NCBI GenBank assembly: GCA_964406605.1
Contig: CAYOSF010000019.1
Coordinates: 1-48,144, forward strand
Reading direction: 5' to 3'
DNA: 48,144 nucleotides
DNA from: CAYOSF01 sp964406605
GTDB taxonomy: Bacteria; Chloroflexota; Dehalococcoidia; DSTF01; RBG-16-68-14
Part shown: positions 32,895-41,034 of the stretch, one piece after another
Layout of the letters: every line of letters starts with the position of its first letter
Numbering within the stretch: position 1 is the first letter of the stretch
Made by a program: the position numbers and the translations under genes
The notes under the pieces: model-generated
The model's database searches: none
What the model saw: the letters and a program-made list of their open reading frames with translations, nothing else
What the model was told of the DNA's origin: nothing

Positions 32895-33683
32895 CTATCC
32901 CGTCGCCCAGACGGCGACGGTCATCAGCGCCACGATCAGCCAGTGCGCCACCACGGCCGCAGCGATGCTCTGGGTATGCCATCGGAGGTAGGCGAAGATG
33001 AGCCCGCCAACGAACAGCCCGGCGAGCGAGACGAGAACCCCGGCCGCCACGCCCGGGGGGCTGCTCACGACTGCACTTTCTACTACCGTGCGGCTCGTGA
33101 TCACCACATGCCACAGCGAGAACGTCACTGCTGTAGCGACGAGCGCGCTCCCGTCTCCTCTCACCCGTCGCCAGACGCCGTAGAGCACGCCGCGGAACGC
33201 CACCTCTTCGAAGAGCGCCGTGCCCACCGGCTGACGGAACAGGAGGAAGTAGGCCAGCGAGGCGCCGGAGCGTTGCGTGATCTCCGGCGCTTCCACGGGA
33301 CCCCCGTTAAACAGCGGGGCCAGGGTGATGAACGCGATGGGCGGGATGGCTGCCAGGACGCTCAGGAAGAGGCCGAACAGGGCGGAACCTCGGGCGTTCC
33401 GAGGGTCCAGTCCTAGGTCCTCAATCGTGAGCCGGGCCCGCCCGAGCGCCCAGGCCAGGAGCGCCACCATTAGCGCCAGATTCGACCATAGTAGGAACTG
33501 CTGGCGCGCGTCGTGCGGGCAGGCGGAAGTCGCGTTGCCGTAGAGCAGCAGGACGACTGACACTCCCGCGGCCACGCGCACGTCGGGCCGAACCGCAGCC
33601 GCCCGCTGTCGGACCTGAGCTAGGGAGAGCATCACTCCGTCATGATGGAGTGGCCGGGAAGGTGTCTGCAAGTTACTTGTCAT
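32895..33683 (-). CDS. CPBP-family intramembrane metalloprotease
   Basis: Membrane protein of 262 residues with about six to seven hydrophobic segments. The CPBP (Abi, CAAX/Rce1-like) motifs are all present: EE159-160 with Arg164 in FEEVAFRGVL, FSLWH (F188-H192) and the later HWL. These residues build the zinc or catalytic centre within the membrane. The family processes prenylated or other membrane proteins and is linked to bacteriocin immunity in some bacteria. ATG at 33683; an internal ATG 17 codons later is possible. It is separated from its neighbours and its client is unknown. Confidence 0.92.
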   Translation of the reverse strand: MTSNLQTPSRPLHHDGVMLSLAQVRQRAAAVRPDVRVAAGVSVVLLLYGNATSACPHDARQQFLLWSNLALMVALLAWALGRARLTIEDLGLDPRNARGSALFGLFLSVLAAIPPIAFITLAPLFNGGPVEAPEITQRSGASLAYFLLFRQPVGTALFEEVAFRGVLYGVWRRVRGDGSALVATAVTFSLWHVVITSRTVVESAVVSSPPGVAAGVLVSLAGLFVGGLIFAYLRWHTQSIAAAVVAHWLIVALMTVAVWATG

Positions 33684-33857
33684 AACACAATAGCCGGGCG
33701 AAGGTCGTGGCCTGTCTGTCCTCCGATCAGGGCAACCTCGGAGCCCCAGGAAGCGGCGTTGGCCGAAACGGCTCCGTCGCCCGGCATGCGGGCGGACCGC
33801 CGGATGCTGTGGACGCGGCCGCTGTGGTGATACCGTGGTGGCATGAGAGGAAGCACC

Positions 33858-34625
33858 ATGGCGCAGTCATCCTGGTTCATCGGCATCGACCTCGCTTGGG
33901 CGCCGCGAAACCCGACGGGCGTGGCCGCGCTCCTTCCCCGTGGCGACCGGCTCAAGGTGGTGGCGACCGGCGCGTGCGACTCAGACGCGGAGATCGCGGC
34001 GTTCATCCGGGAGCACATGGCGCGGCAAGTCATCGTCATGATCGATGCTCCCCTTGTCCTTCCCAACCGGACCGGGATGCGACCTTGCGACCGCCTCACG
34101 CACCGGCTCTTTGGGCGGCAGCATGCCGGGGCCTACCCGGCCAACAGGGAGAACATGGGACGGTACAACGGTGGCGTCCCTCGGGGAGAGGCGCTTGGTC
34201 TCCTGCTGCACCGGCAACTGGGATTCCGCTGGCCGCCGCCTGGTGTGCGAGAAGCCGTCGGCCGGCAGGGTCGCTTCGTCTTCGAGTGCTACCCTCATCC
34301 GGCACAGGTCGTCCTCTTCGGACTTGACCGCGCACTGAAGTACAAGCGCAAACGCCAGGGCTTGGCGGCGGCTCGCGCCGAGTTCGCCCGGTACTTGGTC
34401 TTCATGCAAGAGAGACTGCGCTCTCCTCGGATCGAGTTCGGACGTCGGTTACTTCGAGAGCTGGACGTGAGCGAGGCCAGGGGGCGTGACTACAAGGACC
34501 GCGAGGATCGACTGGATGCCATCTTTTGTGCCTACCTCGCGGCTCTGGTGCCCAGGGCCCGCATGGAATGCATCGGGGAGCCAAGCGAGGGGAGCATCGT
34601 CGTGCCTACGCCGCTCCGTACCTGA
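33858..34625 (+). CDS. DUF429 family protein
   Basis: Protein of 255 residues from ATG 33858, preferred because AGAGGAAG lies just before it. Landmarks of the DUF429 (RNase H-like, predicted nuclease) family are FIGIDLAWAPRNPTG at the N-terminus, VMIDAPLVLPN, the R-x-C-D motif RPCDR, and FECYPHPAQVVLF; DRLDAIFCAYLAAL near the end provides further acidic residues. No signal peptide, so it is probably cytoplasmic. Function is unknown. A strong hairpin follows the stop. Confidence 0.85.
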   Translation: MAQSSWFIGIDLAWAPRNPTGVAALLPRGDRLKVVATGACDSDAEIAAFIREHMARQVIVMIDAPLVLPNRTGMRPCDRLTHRLFGRQHAGAYPANRENMGRYNGGVPRGEALGLLLHRQLGFRWPPPGVREAVGRQGRFVFECYPHPAQVVLFGLDRALKYKRKRQGLAAARAEFARYLVFMQERLRSPRIEFGRRLLRELDVSEARGRDYKDREDRLDAIFCAYLAALVPRARMECIGEPSEGSIVVPTPLRT

Positions 34626-34682
34626 GCGCGCTCTGCTTTGTCCCAGAGGCAGTACCCCGGGATCAGCCAGTGGCCGATAGCA

Positions 34683-34707
34683 AGAGAGGCCCCGCAGGGG
34701 CCTCTCT
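34683..34707. terminator. Bidirectional terminator hairpin
   Basis: Perfect 11-bp stem AGAGAGGCCCC/GGGGCCTCTCT with a 3-base loop (GCA), in the 119-base gap between the convergent DUF429 gene and arsM. This is the strongest hairpin of the window. It lacks a long T-run but is well placed to stop both strands. Confidence 0.7.
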
Positions 34708-34744
34708 GTATGTCAAGATCTGACGGCGGACGCCGTCGGCGCCA

Positions 34745-35641
34745 TCAGCAGCAGCGCGACTGACCCGTTTGCGCTCCCGCCTTCGCCGCCGTGATGTACG
34801 CGCTGGTGACACCGATCTCTCCTCGTTGCTCTTCGATCCGCTGCTTCTCCTCCAGATGGCCCGCCTCTTCCAGGTCGGAAACGTGCTCATCGGCGAGCCG
34901 CACGGTCACATCCGAGAAGCCTGCGTCTCTCAACTTGGAGACATACTCGTCGACGAGCAGCGCACCCGCGACGCAACCGGCCCAGGCATCGCTGTCGCTC
35001 CGCTCCGCCTCCGTCGGTGGCCGCTTCCAGACCATGTCGGACACGGAGAGTCGCCCGCCCGGCCTGAGCACCCGCATCGACTCGCGGAAGACGGCGTCCT
35101 TGTCCGGAGAAAGGTTGATGACGCAGTTTGAGATGATGACGTCAAACGTCGCGTCCGGGAAGGGCATCGACTCCATCTCGCCCTTGTGGAACTCGACGTT
35201 GGCGGCGCCGACCTTTGCCAGGTTCCGGCGGGCCAGCTCCAGCATGTCGTCGTTCATGTCCAGACCGACGGCTTTGCCCTCCGGGCCCACCTTCTGCGCC
35301 GACAGGAAGCAGTCGAGGCCGCTGCCGCTGCCCAGGTCCAGGACTGCCTCGCCCGGGCGGAGTTCCGCGATGGCGGTGGGGTTGCCGCAGCCGAGCGAGA
35401 GCTTGCTCGCCTCCTCAGGCAGATTGCCGAGTTCCTCGGCTGAGTAGAGCTGGTCGGCCCAAGTCGAGGTCTCGGCGGTCGGGGCTTCTGTGGGGCCGCA
35501 GCAGGTGGGCTCGCAGCAGGAGTCGGGCTCCACCGCAGTCAGCGGGATCTCGGCCTCTCGTTTCCCCAGCTCTTGGCGCGCGCGGGCGCTGTAGTATTCC
35601 CGCACCTCCTGCTTGATGTCTTCCGACGTTCGTTGGGTCAT
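34745..35641 (-). CDS. arsM: Arsenite methyltransferase
   Basis: Enzyme of 298 residues that methylates As(III) with S-adenosylmethionine. The SAM site is LDLGSGSGLDC (101-111) and the three conserved arsenic-binding Cys are present: C85 (SLGCGNP), C173 (SNCVINLS) and C223 (AGCVAG). An extra N-terminal CCEPTCC pair and a terminal CC are further thiol sites. ATG 35641 overlaps the stop of the upstream regulator as ATGA, so the two are coupled. It volatilises or detoxifies arsenic in the cytoplasm. Last gene of this part of the arsenic cluster. Confidence 0.95.
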   Translation of the reverse strand: MTQRTSEDIKQEVREYYSARARQELGKREAEIPLTAVEPDSCCEPTCCGPTEAPTAETSTWADQLYSAEELGNLPEEASKLSLGCGNPTAIAELRPGEAVLDLGSGSGLDCFLSAQKVGPEGKAVGLDMNDDMLELARRNLAKVGAANVEFHKGEMESMPFPDATFDVIISNCVINLSPDKDAVFRESMRVLRPGGRLSVSDMVWKRPPTEAERSDSDAWAGCVAGALLVDEYVSKLRDAGFSDVTVRLADEHVSDLEEAGHLEEKQRIEEQRGEIGVTSAYITAAKAGAQTGQSRCC

Positions 35642-36012
35642 GCTGGCACCTCCTCTTTGATTCGCAGGCCGGCATCGATAGCTTGCTGAAGTCCGGGCAA
35701 TACGGCGCTCCACACCTCCGCGGCTGCTCGATACGCCGCTCGGCCTCGGTCGGTCAGCTCACAGATCTTGCGCTCTCGCTGTCCCTGTGCCTCCGTGCGG
35801 CACACGATGTAGCCGCCTTCCGTCAGTTCACGGATGGTGGGGTAGATCATGGCATCCGTGGGCTCACAGCAGCCATCGCAGGCTTCCGTGACGGCACGGG
35901 CCAGCTCGTAGCCATGACGGGGCTGCTGATGGAGGGCGGCGAGCACGAGGAACCGACCGCTTCCCCGGCTGGCCAGCGTCCTCCAATAGCTCTTCTCGGT
36001 CAGGTCTCCCAT
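35638..36012 (-). CDS. PadR-type transcriptional regulator with cysteine-rich recognition region
   Basis: Winged-helix repressor of 124 residues: FLVLAALHQQPRHGYELARAV, MIYPTIRELTEGGYIV and ELTDRGRAAYRAA are typical of PadR. An unusual Cys cluster C45-C48-C49 (EACDGCCEPTDA) sits in the loop beside the recognition helix; C71 and C84 are further along. A trivalent arsenic sensor would need two or three such thiols. It lies immediately before and overlaps arsM, so it likely controls it. Its own promoter has four 15-bp direct repeats. Confidence 0.85.
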   Translation of the reverse strand: MGDLTEKSYWRTLASRGSGRFLVLAALHQQPRHGYELARAVTEACDGCCEPTDAMIYPTIRELTEGGYIVCRTEAQGQRERKICELTDRGRAAYRAAAEVWSAVLPGLQQAIDAGLRIKEEVPA

Positions 36013-36021
36013 ATCTATGCT

Positions 36022-36081
36022 CCGGATGCCTTCCTCAGCTATGCCTTTGGAAGCTATACCTACGTCAACTATATATCGGTT
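36022..36081. repeat. Four 15-bp direct repeats in the PadR-arsM promoter
   Basis: Units begin at 36022, 36037, 36052 and 36067. Units 2 and 3 share AGCTAT.CC; unit 4 begins AACTATA; unit 1 keeps ATGCCTT in phase. Period of 15 bases overlaps the -10 region and the leader of the PadR gene. Same-face direct repeats suggest a multi-site operator for a regulator, perhaps PadR itself. Confidence 0.5.
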
Positions 36082-36097
36082 CTTTCGGTCCTGTCAA
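36070..36097 (-). promoter_or_regulatory. Promoter of padR-arsM
   Basis: Reading leftward: consensus TTGACA (36097-36092), 16 bases, TATATA (36075-36070); TATAGT two bases further is an alternative -10. The start point would lie about 50 bases before ATG 36012. The direct repeats cover it. Confidence 0.65.
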
Positions 36098-36255
36098 TGA
36101 CGCAGGAGGCATCCTACAGGGTCAGAGAGGCTTTGCAGAGAGGAGAGAAGAACCCTGGGTTCCCCAGGCATCGCAGGCTACAGTTTTCGCCAAATTGCTA
36201 TCGAGATCATGTTCCGGCTGCGCTGCCGCCCTCACGCGCGGGATCTTCGTAGGGG

Positions 36256-36274
36256 GCCGGGCCGACGGCCCGGC
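36256..36274 (-). terminator. GC hairpin downstream of the CPTC redox protein
   Basis: Perfect 8-bp stem GCCGGGCC/GGCCCGGC with loop GAC, 14 bases past the stop of the glutaredoxin-like gene. No T-run. Confidence 0.45.
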
Positions 36275-36287
36275 GCTACCGGAAGCT

Positions 36288-36497
36288 TCAGCCGGGGTCC
36301 CCTTTCCAGCCCGTCTCTACCTTGCCTCCTCTTACCAGAATAGGGACGTTGGTGCTCAGTTCGGAGGCTTCGTCAAACCACTTCGGGTTGTCGTCGACCA
36401 TGCGGTCTTCGAACTCGACCCCATCGGCCGTCAGGTCGCGCCGGGCCTGCTCGCAGGTTGGGCAGTTGCGCAGTGTGTACATGATGACGTCTGCCAT
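36288..36497 (-). CDS. Small glutaredoxin/thioredoxin-fold protein (CPTC)
   Basis: Protein of 69 residues from ATG 36497 (GGAGGAG ribosome site). It starts MADVIMYTLRNCPTCEQARRD with a CPTC active site and ends in the cis-Pro motif STNVPILVRGGKV; length fits a mini-glutaredoxin such as NrdH. It lies between the arsenic pump gene and padR-arsM on the same strand. No ArsC is in the cluster, so it might supply thiols for arsenate reduction or for ArsM, but it could be a general redox protein. Confidence 0.85.
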   Translation of the reverse strand: MADVIMYTLRNCPTCEQARRDLTADGVEFEDRMVDDNPKWFDEASELSTNVPILVRGGKVETGWKGDPG

Positions 36498-36633
36498 GGC
36501 ATCTCCTCCACATCTCGGTGCAGGCTGTTGACGCGCCCATTGTATCATTGATGTCTGCGCTCCACGCTTGCGGCGACTCAATCAGCGATCGCTTGGGCTG
36601 CAGGGCCACCAGCGTGGAACTCGCGCGTTCTTC

Positions 36634-37752
36634 TCAGTCGTTGAGCTGGAGGTTTCCCCTGGCGAGAGCAAGCTGGGTGGCCTCGCCGTCCGCATCGAAG
36701 AAGTACCTTCTTGCCCACAGGGCGACGTAGACTAGGCTGATGAGGACCGGCACCTCGATGAGCGGTCCCACGACGGCCGCCAGCGCCTGTCCGGAGTCGA
36801 TACCGAAGACGCCTATCGCCACGGCGATGGCCAGCTCGAAGTTGTTGCTGGCGGCGGTGAAGGAGAGGGTGGCCGTCTCCGGGTAGCCGAAGCGGAGCCG
36901 CCAGGAAACGAAGAACGAGACGGCGAACATGATGAGGAAGTAGAGCAGCAAGGGGGCCGCGATGCGCAGCACGTCAAGGGGGACATCCAGGATGTACTCG
37001 CCCTTGAGCGCGAACATCACCACGATAGTGAACAGCAAACCGATGATGGCAGTCGGGCCAAGGCGGGGCATGAGCGCGCCTTCGTACCAGTCGCGTCCCT
37101 TCCGCCGGATCCCCACGTAGCGGGTGACCATTCCAGCCACGAGTGGGATGCCGAGGAAGATGAGGACGCTCTTCGCCACCTCCCAGAACTCGACGTGCAC
37201 CTCCTCGCCGCCCCCGAACCATGAGCTGGCCACGCTGATGAAGAACCAGGCGTAGAGCGAGTAGAACAGCACCTGGAAGACCGAGTTGAGAGCCACGAGA
37301 ACCGCAGCGTACTCGTTGTCGCCCTCGGCCAGCATGTTCCAGATGAGCACCATGGCGATGCATCGGGCCAGACCCACGATGATGAGCCCGACGCGGTACT
37401 CCGGCTGGTCGGGCAGCAGCAGCCAGGCCAGGGCGAACATGACGACGGGCCCGATGATCCAATTCAGCGACAGCGAGACGCCGAACATCTTCCAGGCGGT
37501 CGCCACCTTGCCCAGTTCTTCGTACCTCACCTTTGCCAGGACGGGGTACATCATCCACAGCAGGCCGATGGCGATGGGGAACGAGACGGTGCCGATGCGT
37601 GCCGAGTCAATGGCGTCGGCGACGTCCGGGAAGAGCTTGCCCAGGGCAACGCCGAACGCCATCGTGAGGATGATCCAGAGCGCGAGGTAGCGGTCGAGCA
37701 GCGAGAGGCGTTCAGCGACGCGCGGTCGCGCAGCCACGGCGGCGACGGTCAC
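36634..37752 (-). CDS. Arsenite efflux pump, ACR3 family
   Basis: Inner-membrane transporter of 372 residues with ten hydrophobic segments, starting at GTG. The arsenic-binding Cys lies in GLARCIAMVLIWN (C131) and the later EVPVLISLVYVALW carries the conserved Glu of the pump. Stretches such as FGVALGKLFPDV and SFTAASNNFELAIAVAIGVFG are typical of ACR3. It exports As(III) driven by proton motive force. It follows the ferredoxin by about 90 bases and precedes the CPTC redox protein, all on the minus strand. Confidence 0.96.
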   Translation of the reverse strand: MTVAAVAARPRVAERLSLLDRYLALWIILTMAFGVALGKLFPDVADAIDSARIGTVSFPIAIGLLWMMYPVLAKVRYEELGKVATAWKMFGVSLSLNWIIGPVVMFALAWLLLPDQPEYRVGLIIVGLARCIAMVLIWNMLAEGDNEYAAVLVALNSVFQVLFYSLYAWFFISVASSWFGGGEEVHVEFWEVAKSVLIFLGIPLVAGMVTRYVGIRRKGRDWYEGALMPRLGPTAIIGLLFTIVVMFALKGEYILDVPLDVLRIAAPLLLYFLIMFAVSFFVSWRLRFGYPETATLSFTAASNNFELAIAVAIGVFGIDSGQALAAVVGPLIEVPVLISLVYVALWARRYFFDADGEATQLALARGNLQLND

Positions 37753-37842
37753 GGTGTGCCGCTTCCCCGCCGAGTCATCGCCATGCCGAATCTTCCACCC
37801 CGTGTGTTGGTGGCGTTCCCCATGGCCCCAAAGCGAGACGCC

Positions 37843-38124
37843 TCATCGCATTTCGGCGCTCTGTCGGCGGAGTTGCATGAGAAGCATGTTGAGGTCCCGC
37901 ATGTCCATGAAGTGAATGGCCTTCTGCGGGCAGATCAGGCGGCAGCGTGAGCAGCCCACCGGGCAATCGAGAGGTCGCGCCACCTCGAGTTTGTCCTCCA
38001 CGGCCTCGTAGACCTTGTAGGGGCAGAACTCCAGGCGCTTCATGCAGAGATCGCAGCGCTCCGGATCGATCATGGGAAACCAGGGGATCTGCGCTCGTGG
38101 GACTCCCTGGTACGTATCACTCAT
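37843..38124 (-). CDS. Dicluster [4Fe-4S] ferredoxin-like protein in the arsenic cluster
   Basis: Protein of 93 residues with two cysteine clusters, CDLCMKRLEFCP (24-35) and CPVGCSRCRLICP (54-66), arranged as in a 2x[4Fe-4S] ferredoxin though the second has an extra Cys. The start ATG 38124 has GAGGAG upstream; M18 is an alternative. It is the first gene after ArsR and directly before the ACR3 pump, so electrons may be delivered to an arsenic-related step. Ferredoxins of this kind are not usual in ars operons. Short basic and acidic ends flank the clusters. Confidence 0.82.
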   Translation of the reverse strand: MSDTYQGVPRAQIPWFPMIDPERCDLCMKRLEFCPYKVYEAVEDKLEVARPLDCPVGCSRCRLICPQKAIHFMDMRDLNMLLMQLRRQSAEMR

Positions 38125-38230
38125 CGTGCGGACTCCTCAGCTTGTCGCCGTCTTGGGCAGGGCTCTTCTCGCAAGTCAGGGCGCCGGTGGACCCATGCTG
38201 GCCGCACGGTGCCCTGCCGTTGGCCGGGCC

Positions 38231-38252
38231 CATATCATCCCTGGGTGATATG
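38231..38252. promoter_or_regulatory. ArsR-type operator upstream of ferredoxin-ACR3
   Basis: Perfect 7-bp inverted repeat CATATCA-N8-TGATATG, about 110 bases before the ferredoxin start and past the arsR stop. A TTGGCA box at 38260-38255 lies 17 bases from the inner arm. The ATATCA/TGATAT arms resemble ArsR/SmtB sites. A matching TGATAT half-site occurs at the arsR promoter (38677-38682). Confidence 0.55.
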
Positions 38253-38274
38253 ATTGCCAAAGGAGACGACATCT

Positions 38275-38652
38275 CTAGCGCCCCCGCAGGCGGCACACGC
38301 GCTCGGCTCGTCGCCGGTCGCCGGGCACTTCTTGCACATCCAGCAAGGTTTGCAGTCGCTCCGACAGAAGCGCCGCAGCGGAGGGGTCTGCCCGGTAGAA
38401 GATCCAACGGGCGTCCTCCTCATCGCGGCGGCCCTGCACAAGCCCAAGCCTGCGCAGTACGGCGAGGTGATTCGAGACAAGGCTCTGGGATAGCCCCAGC
38501 ATGTCTTCGATCTCGCAGACGCAGAACTCGCCCCGAGTCAGGAGCAGGAAGATACGCAGCCGCGTGTCGTCGCCCAGGGCTCGGAACACGGCGGCAAGAC
38601 CCTCGGCGTGGGCGCGTGATGTGGGGCTCTCAGTGCGGACGGACGTGGCCAC
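38275..38652 (-). CDS. ArsR-family arsenic-responsive repressor
   Basis: Winged-helix repressor of 125 residues, starting at GTG. AAVFRALGDDTRLRIFLLLTR, then FCVCEIED with the As(III)-sensing CVC pair (ELCVCxL motif of ArsR) in the recognition region, then GLSQSLVSNHLAVLRRLGLV. Metal binding should release DNA from ars operators. The C-terminus in this frame ends ERVCRLRGR; a different frame over the same bases is cysteine-rich (see findings). First gene of the leftward arsenic cluster. Confidence 0.93.
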   Translation of the reverse strand: MATSVRTESPTSRAHAEGLAAVFRALGDDTRLRIFLLLTRGEFCVCEIEDMLGLSQSLVSNHLAVLRRLGLVQGRRDEEDARWIFYRADPSAAALLSERLQTLLDVQEVPGDRRRAERVCRLRGR

Positions 38653-38682
38653 GGCGGTGTCTGAATTACTATTCGCTGATAT

Positions 38683-38712
38683 ATTCTACCGTCGGTCGGT
38701 CCGACAGGGCAA
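38683..38712 (-). promoter_or_regulatory. arsR promoter
   Basis: Reading leftward: TTGCCC (38712-38707), 18 bases, TAGAAT (38688-38683), giving a leader of about 24 bases before GTG 38652. A TGATAT half-site (38677-38682) sits at the -10/start region, matching the ars operator downstream. Confidence 0.5.
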
Positions 38713-38750
38713 AGCGCCGCCCGAGAGCGGCGCGGCTTGGTGGCAAGAGG

Positions 38751-39947
38751 CTACTGGATCACTCGTGCCTCGCGGAGCCGTTGCAGTTCCTCCCCCGACG
38801 ATCCCAGCAATTCGCCGAGCACTTGATCCGTGTGCTGGCCGACGGCTGGCGACGGTCCTTTGATCTCGCCCGGCGTTCTCGAGAGCTTGACCGGCGTATT
38901 GGGCAGCGGCAGGGTACCGATGACCGGATGCTTTACGTCCACCAGCATCTCCCGGGCCCGCACCTGCGGGTGCTCCGCGGCCTGCGGGATGTTGTTCAGC
39001 GGGCCGCAGGGGAGGCCGATCGCGTCGAACTCCTGCAGCCACTCCCCCGTCGTCCGCTTGCGGAGCGCTTCGCTCAGGATCGGCTCCAGCTCTGCGTGGT
39101 GGTCCGTGCGCGATCCGCTCGTCTCGAAGCGCTCGTCGTTGATGAGCTCCGTCTGTCCGATGAGGGCGCAAAACAGCTCCCACTGATTCTCGACGCCCCA
39201 GCTCAGAGCGAGCACGATGTAGCCGTCCTTGGTGGGAAATGCCTGGAACGGGGTGGCCAGAGGGTGGCGGGTACCGACGGGTCCCGGTACCTGGCCGGTC
39301 GCGAAGTAGCGCATGAAGGCGTTCTCCAAGATGGCGATCTGGCAGTCGAGCATGCTCACGTCCACGAGCTGGCCCTCTCCGCTCCGGTCGCGCTCCCGCA
39401 GCGCCGCCAGCACTCCGATGGCGGTGAACAGCCCGCCCGCGATGTCCCCCAGCGAGAGGCCGGGGCGCGCGGGCGGACCTCCCGGATAGCCGGTGATACT
39501 CATTACGCCGCCCATCCCCTGCACCACGATGTCCAGCGCCGGCCGCAGCCGGTCCGGTCCCGTCTGCCCGAACCCGGAGGTGGCGGCGTACACCAACCGT
39601 GGGTTGCGCCGGCGCAGCGCGTCGTAGCCCAGCCCCAGCCCGTCCATCGTGCCCGGAGTGAAGTTCTCCATCACGACATCCACCTTCTCCACCAACCGCA
39701 GAAAGATCTCCTTTCCCTCCTCCCGTGAGAGATCGATGCCGATGCTCTTCTTTCCGCGGTTGATGCTGAAGAAGTAGCAGCTCTCGCCGTTGACGTGGGG
39801 AGCAGTCGTCCTGGCGATGTCACCGTAGGGCGGGCGCTCGACCTTGATCACCTCCGCCCCCAGATCGCAGAGCACCATCGATGCGTACGGCCCCGACAGC
39901 ACCCAGGTCAGGTCGAGAATGGTGATCCCCTCCAGCGGTCCGGCCAT
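38751..39947 (-). CDS. CaiB/BaiF-family CoA transferase
   Basis: Class III CoA transferase of 398 residues that moves CoA between carboxylic acids. The catalytic Asp is D168 in PGLSLGDIAGG, and LDLTWVLSGPYASMVLCDLGAEVIKVERP, YAATSGFGQTGP and MSITGYPGGPPARPG are family marks. GAGGAGG-type ribosome site (GAGGAGGTAACGTCA before ATG 39947). Cytoplasmic dimer. It stands alone; EamA ends 152 bases upstream. Substrate (for example carnitine, benzylsuccinate or formyl-CoA) cannot be told. Confidence 0.95.
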   Translation of the reverse strand: MAGPLEGITILDLTWVLSGPYASMVLCDLGAEVIKVERPPYGDIARTTAPHVNGESCYFFSINRGKKSIGIDLSREEGKEIFLRLVEKVDVVMENFTPGTMDGLGLGYDALRRRNPRLVYAATSGFGQTGPDRLRPALDIVVQGMGGVMSITGYPGGPPARPGLSLGDIAGGLFTAIGVLAALRERDRSGEGQLVDVSMLDCQIAILENAFMRYFATGQVPGPVGTRHPLATPFQAFPTKDGYIVLALSWGVENQWELFCALIGQTELINDERFETSGSRTDHHAELEPILSEALRKRTTGEWLQEFDAIGLPCGPLNNIPQAAEHPQVRAREMLVDVKHPVIGTLPLPNTPVKLSRTPGEIKGPSPAVGQHTDQVLGELLGSSGEELQRLREARVIQ

Positions 39948-40028
39948 TGACGTTACCTCCTCATGAGCAAGTCAAGCTCTCTCGGGTTGCTGCAGCTTGC
40001 GCAACGGGGCGATGCCGCGCCCTTGTTA

Positions 40029-40044
40029 GGATACTCCAGTATCC
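40029..40044. terminator. Hairpin between EamA and CoA transferase genes
   Basis: GGATAC/GTATCC stem (6 bp) with 4-base loop in the 152-base gap, about 55 bases past the EamA stop. Weak terminator candidate. Confidence 0.3.
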
Positions 40045-40099
40045 GGCGCGCGGACGATATCCGCGATGCGCGGCGCGCATTGGGCAAAGAAGTGGGTTC

Positions 40100-41005
40100 C
40101 TAGTCGACCGCCGCGATCTCCGCGGCGAGCTTCTCCTCGGGTCGAGGCCGGATGGCCAGGTAGACGCCCACCAGCACGAGCATTCCGCCGACCACCTCAG
40201 CGGCGCTGGGCCATTCGCCCAGGACGAGGGCGGCCAGTACGGTCGCGCCGACCGGCTCCAGCAGGATCGCCATCGCCACCACCACGGCCGAAATGAACGC
40301 CAGCGACCAGTTGATGGCGGAGTGGCCGATGAGCTGCGGCCCGAGGGCCAGCATCCCCATCATCACGAACGTCTTCGTCGAGAAGCCGGTCAGGGGATCG
40401 CCGGCCAGCAGCGCGGCCGCCAGCAGAAGTATCGCGGTGGCCGGATAGACCGTGCCGATGTATCGCAGCCAGGAGACCTGGGGTCGCACGCGCCGCCCCA
40501 CGATGATGTAGCCCGCGGAGAAGACGCCCCCGACCACGGCGTAGAGATCGCCGGCTACCGTGCCCAATCCCTCGCCGACGTCCTCGACCGCCATCGTCGC
40601 CGCGCCCGCCGCAGCGATGAGGAGCGCTATCCAGACGTGGCGCGCCACCTTCTCCCGAAGAAGAAACGGCGAGGCGAGACCCACGTAGAGTGGCTGCGCG
40701 GCCACCAGCGCCACGGACGCGATCACCGACGTGTGCTGAAGCGACGCGATCCAGAAGCCGAAGTGGGCCGCCAGGAACGCCGCCGAGAGGAGCAACGGCC
40801 CCATCGCGGCGGCCGTAACCGGTTCCGGCGCGCGACGCTGCTGCATCACGGCCAGCGCGCCCACGGGTACGGCCGCCATCGCCATGCGATAGCAACCGAT
40901 GACGAGAGCGGGTGCTTCGGCCTCGCGGATGAGAATCGCCGCCCAGGAGATCGCGACCACGCCCACCCCCAGCGCGGCGTAGGGGGCCAGCCGAGTCTCT
41001 CTCAT
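40100..41005 (-). CDS. EamA-family (DMT superfamily) transporter
   Basis: Inner-membrane protein of 301 residues with ten predicted segments in two EamA repeats. ALGVGVVAISWAAILIREAEAPAL and the second repeat near AINWSLAFISAVVVAMAILLEPVGATVLAALVLGE are typical. Such exporters move amino acids or small metabolites out of the cell; the substrate is unknown. It diverges from phoD with 63 bases between. Confidence 0.93.
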   Translation of the reverse strand: MRETRLAPYAALGVGVVAISWAAILIREAEAPALVIGCYRMAMAAVPVGALAVMQQRRAPEPVTAAAMGPLLLSAAFLAAHFGFWIASLQHTSVIASVALVAAQPLYVGLASPFLLREKVARHVWIALLIAAAGAATMAVEDVGEGLGTVAGDLYAVVGGVFSAGYIIVGRRVRPQVSWLRYIGTVYPATAILLLAAALLAGDPLTGFSTKTFVMMGMLALGPQLIGHSAINWSLAFISAVVVAMAILLEPVGATVLAALVLGEWPSAAEVVGGMLVLVGVYLAIRPRPEEKLAAEIAAVD

Positions 41006-41034
41006 GGCGCAATCCTAGCGTAGCGGACCATCCT

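Noticed and set aside
37947..39728. 593-codon plus-strand frame opposite the arsR and CoA transferase genes
   Set aside because: No similarity; the minus-strand genes are complete and typical.
39947..41023. 358-codon plus-strand frame opposite EamA
   Set aside because: Arg/His-rich with no membrane segments; EamA on the other strand is clear.
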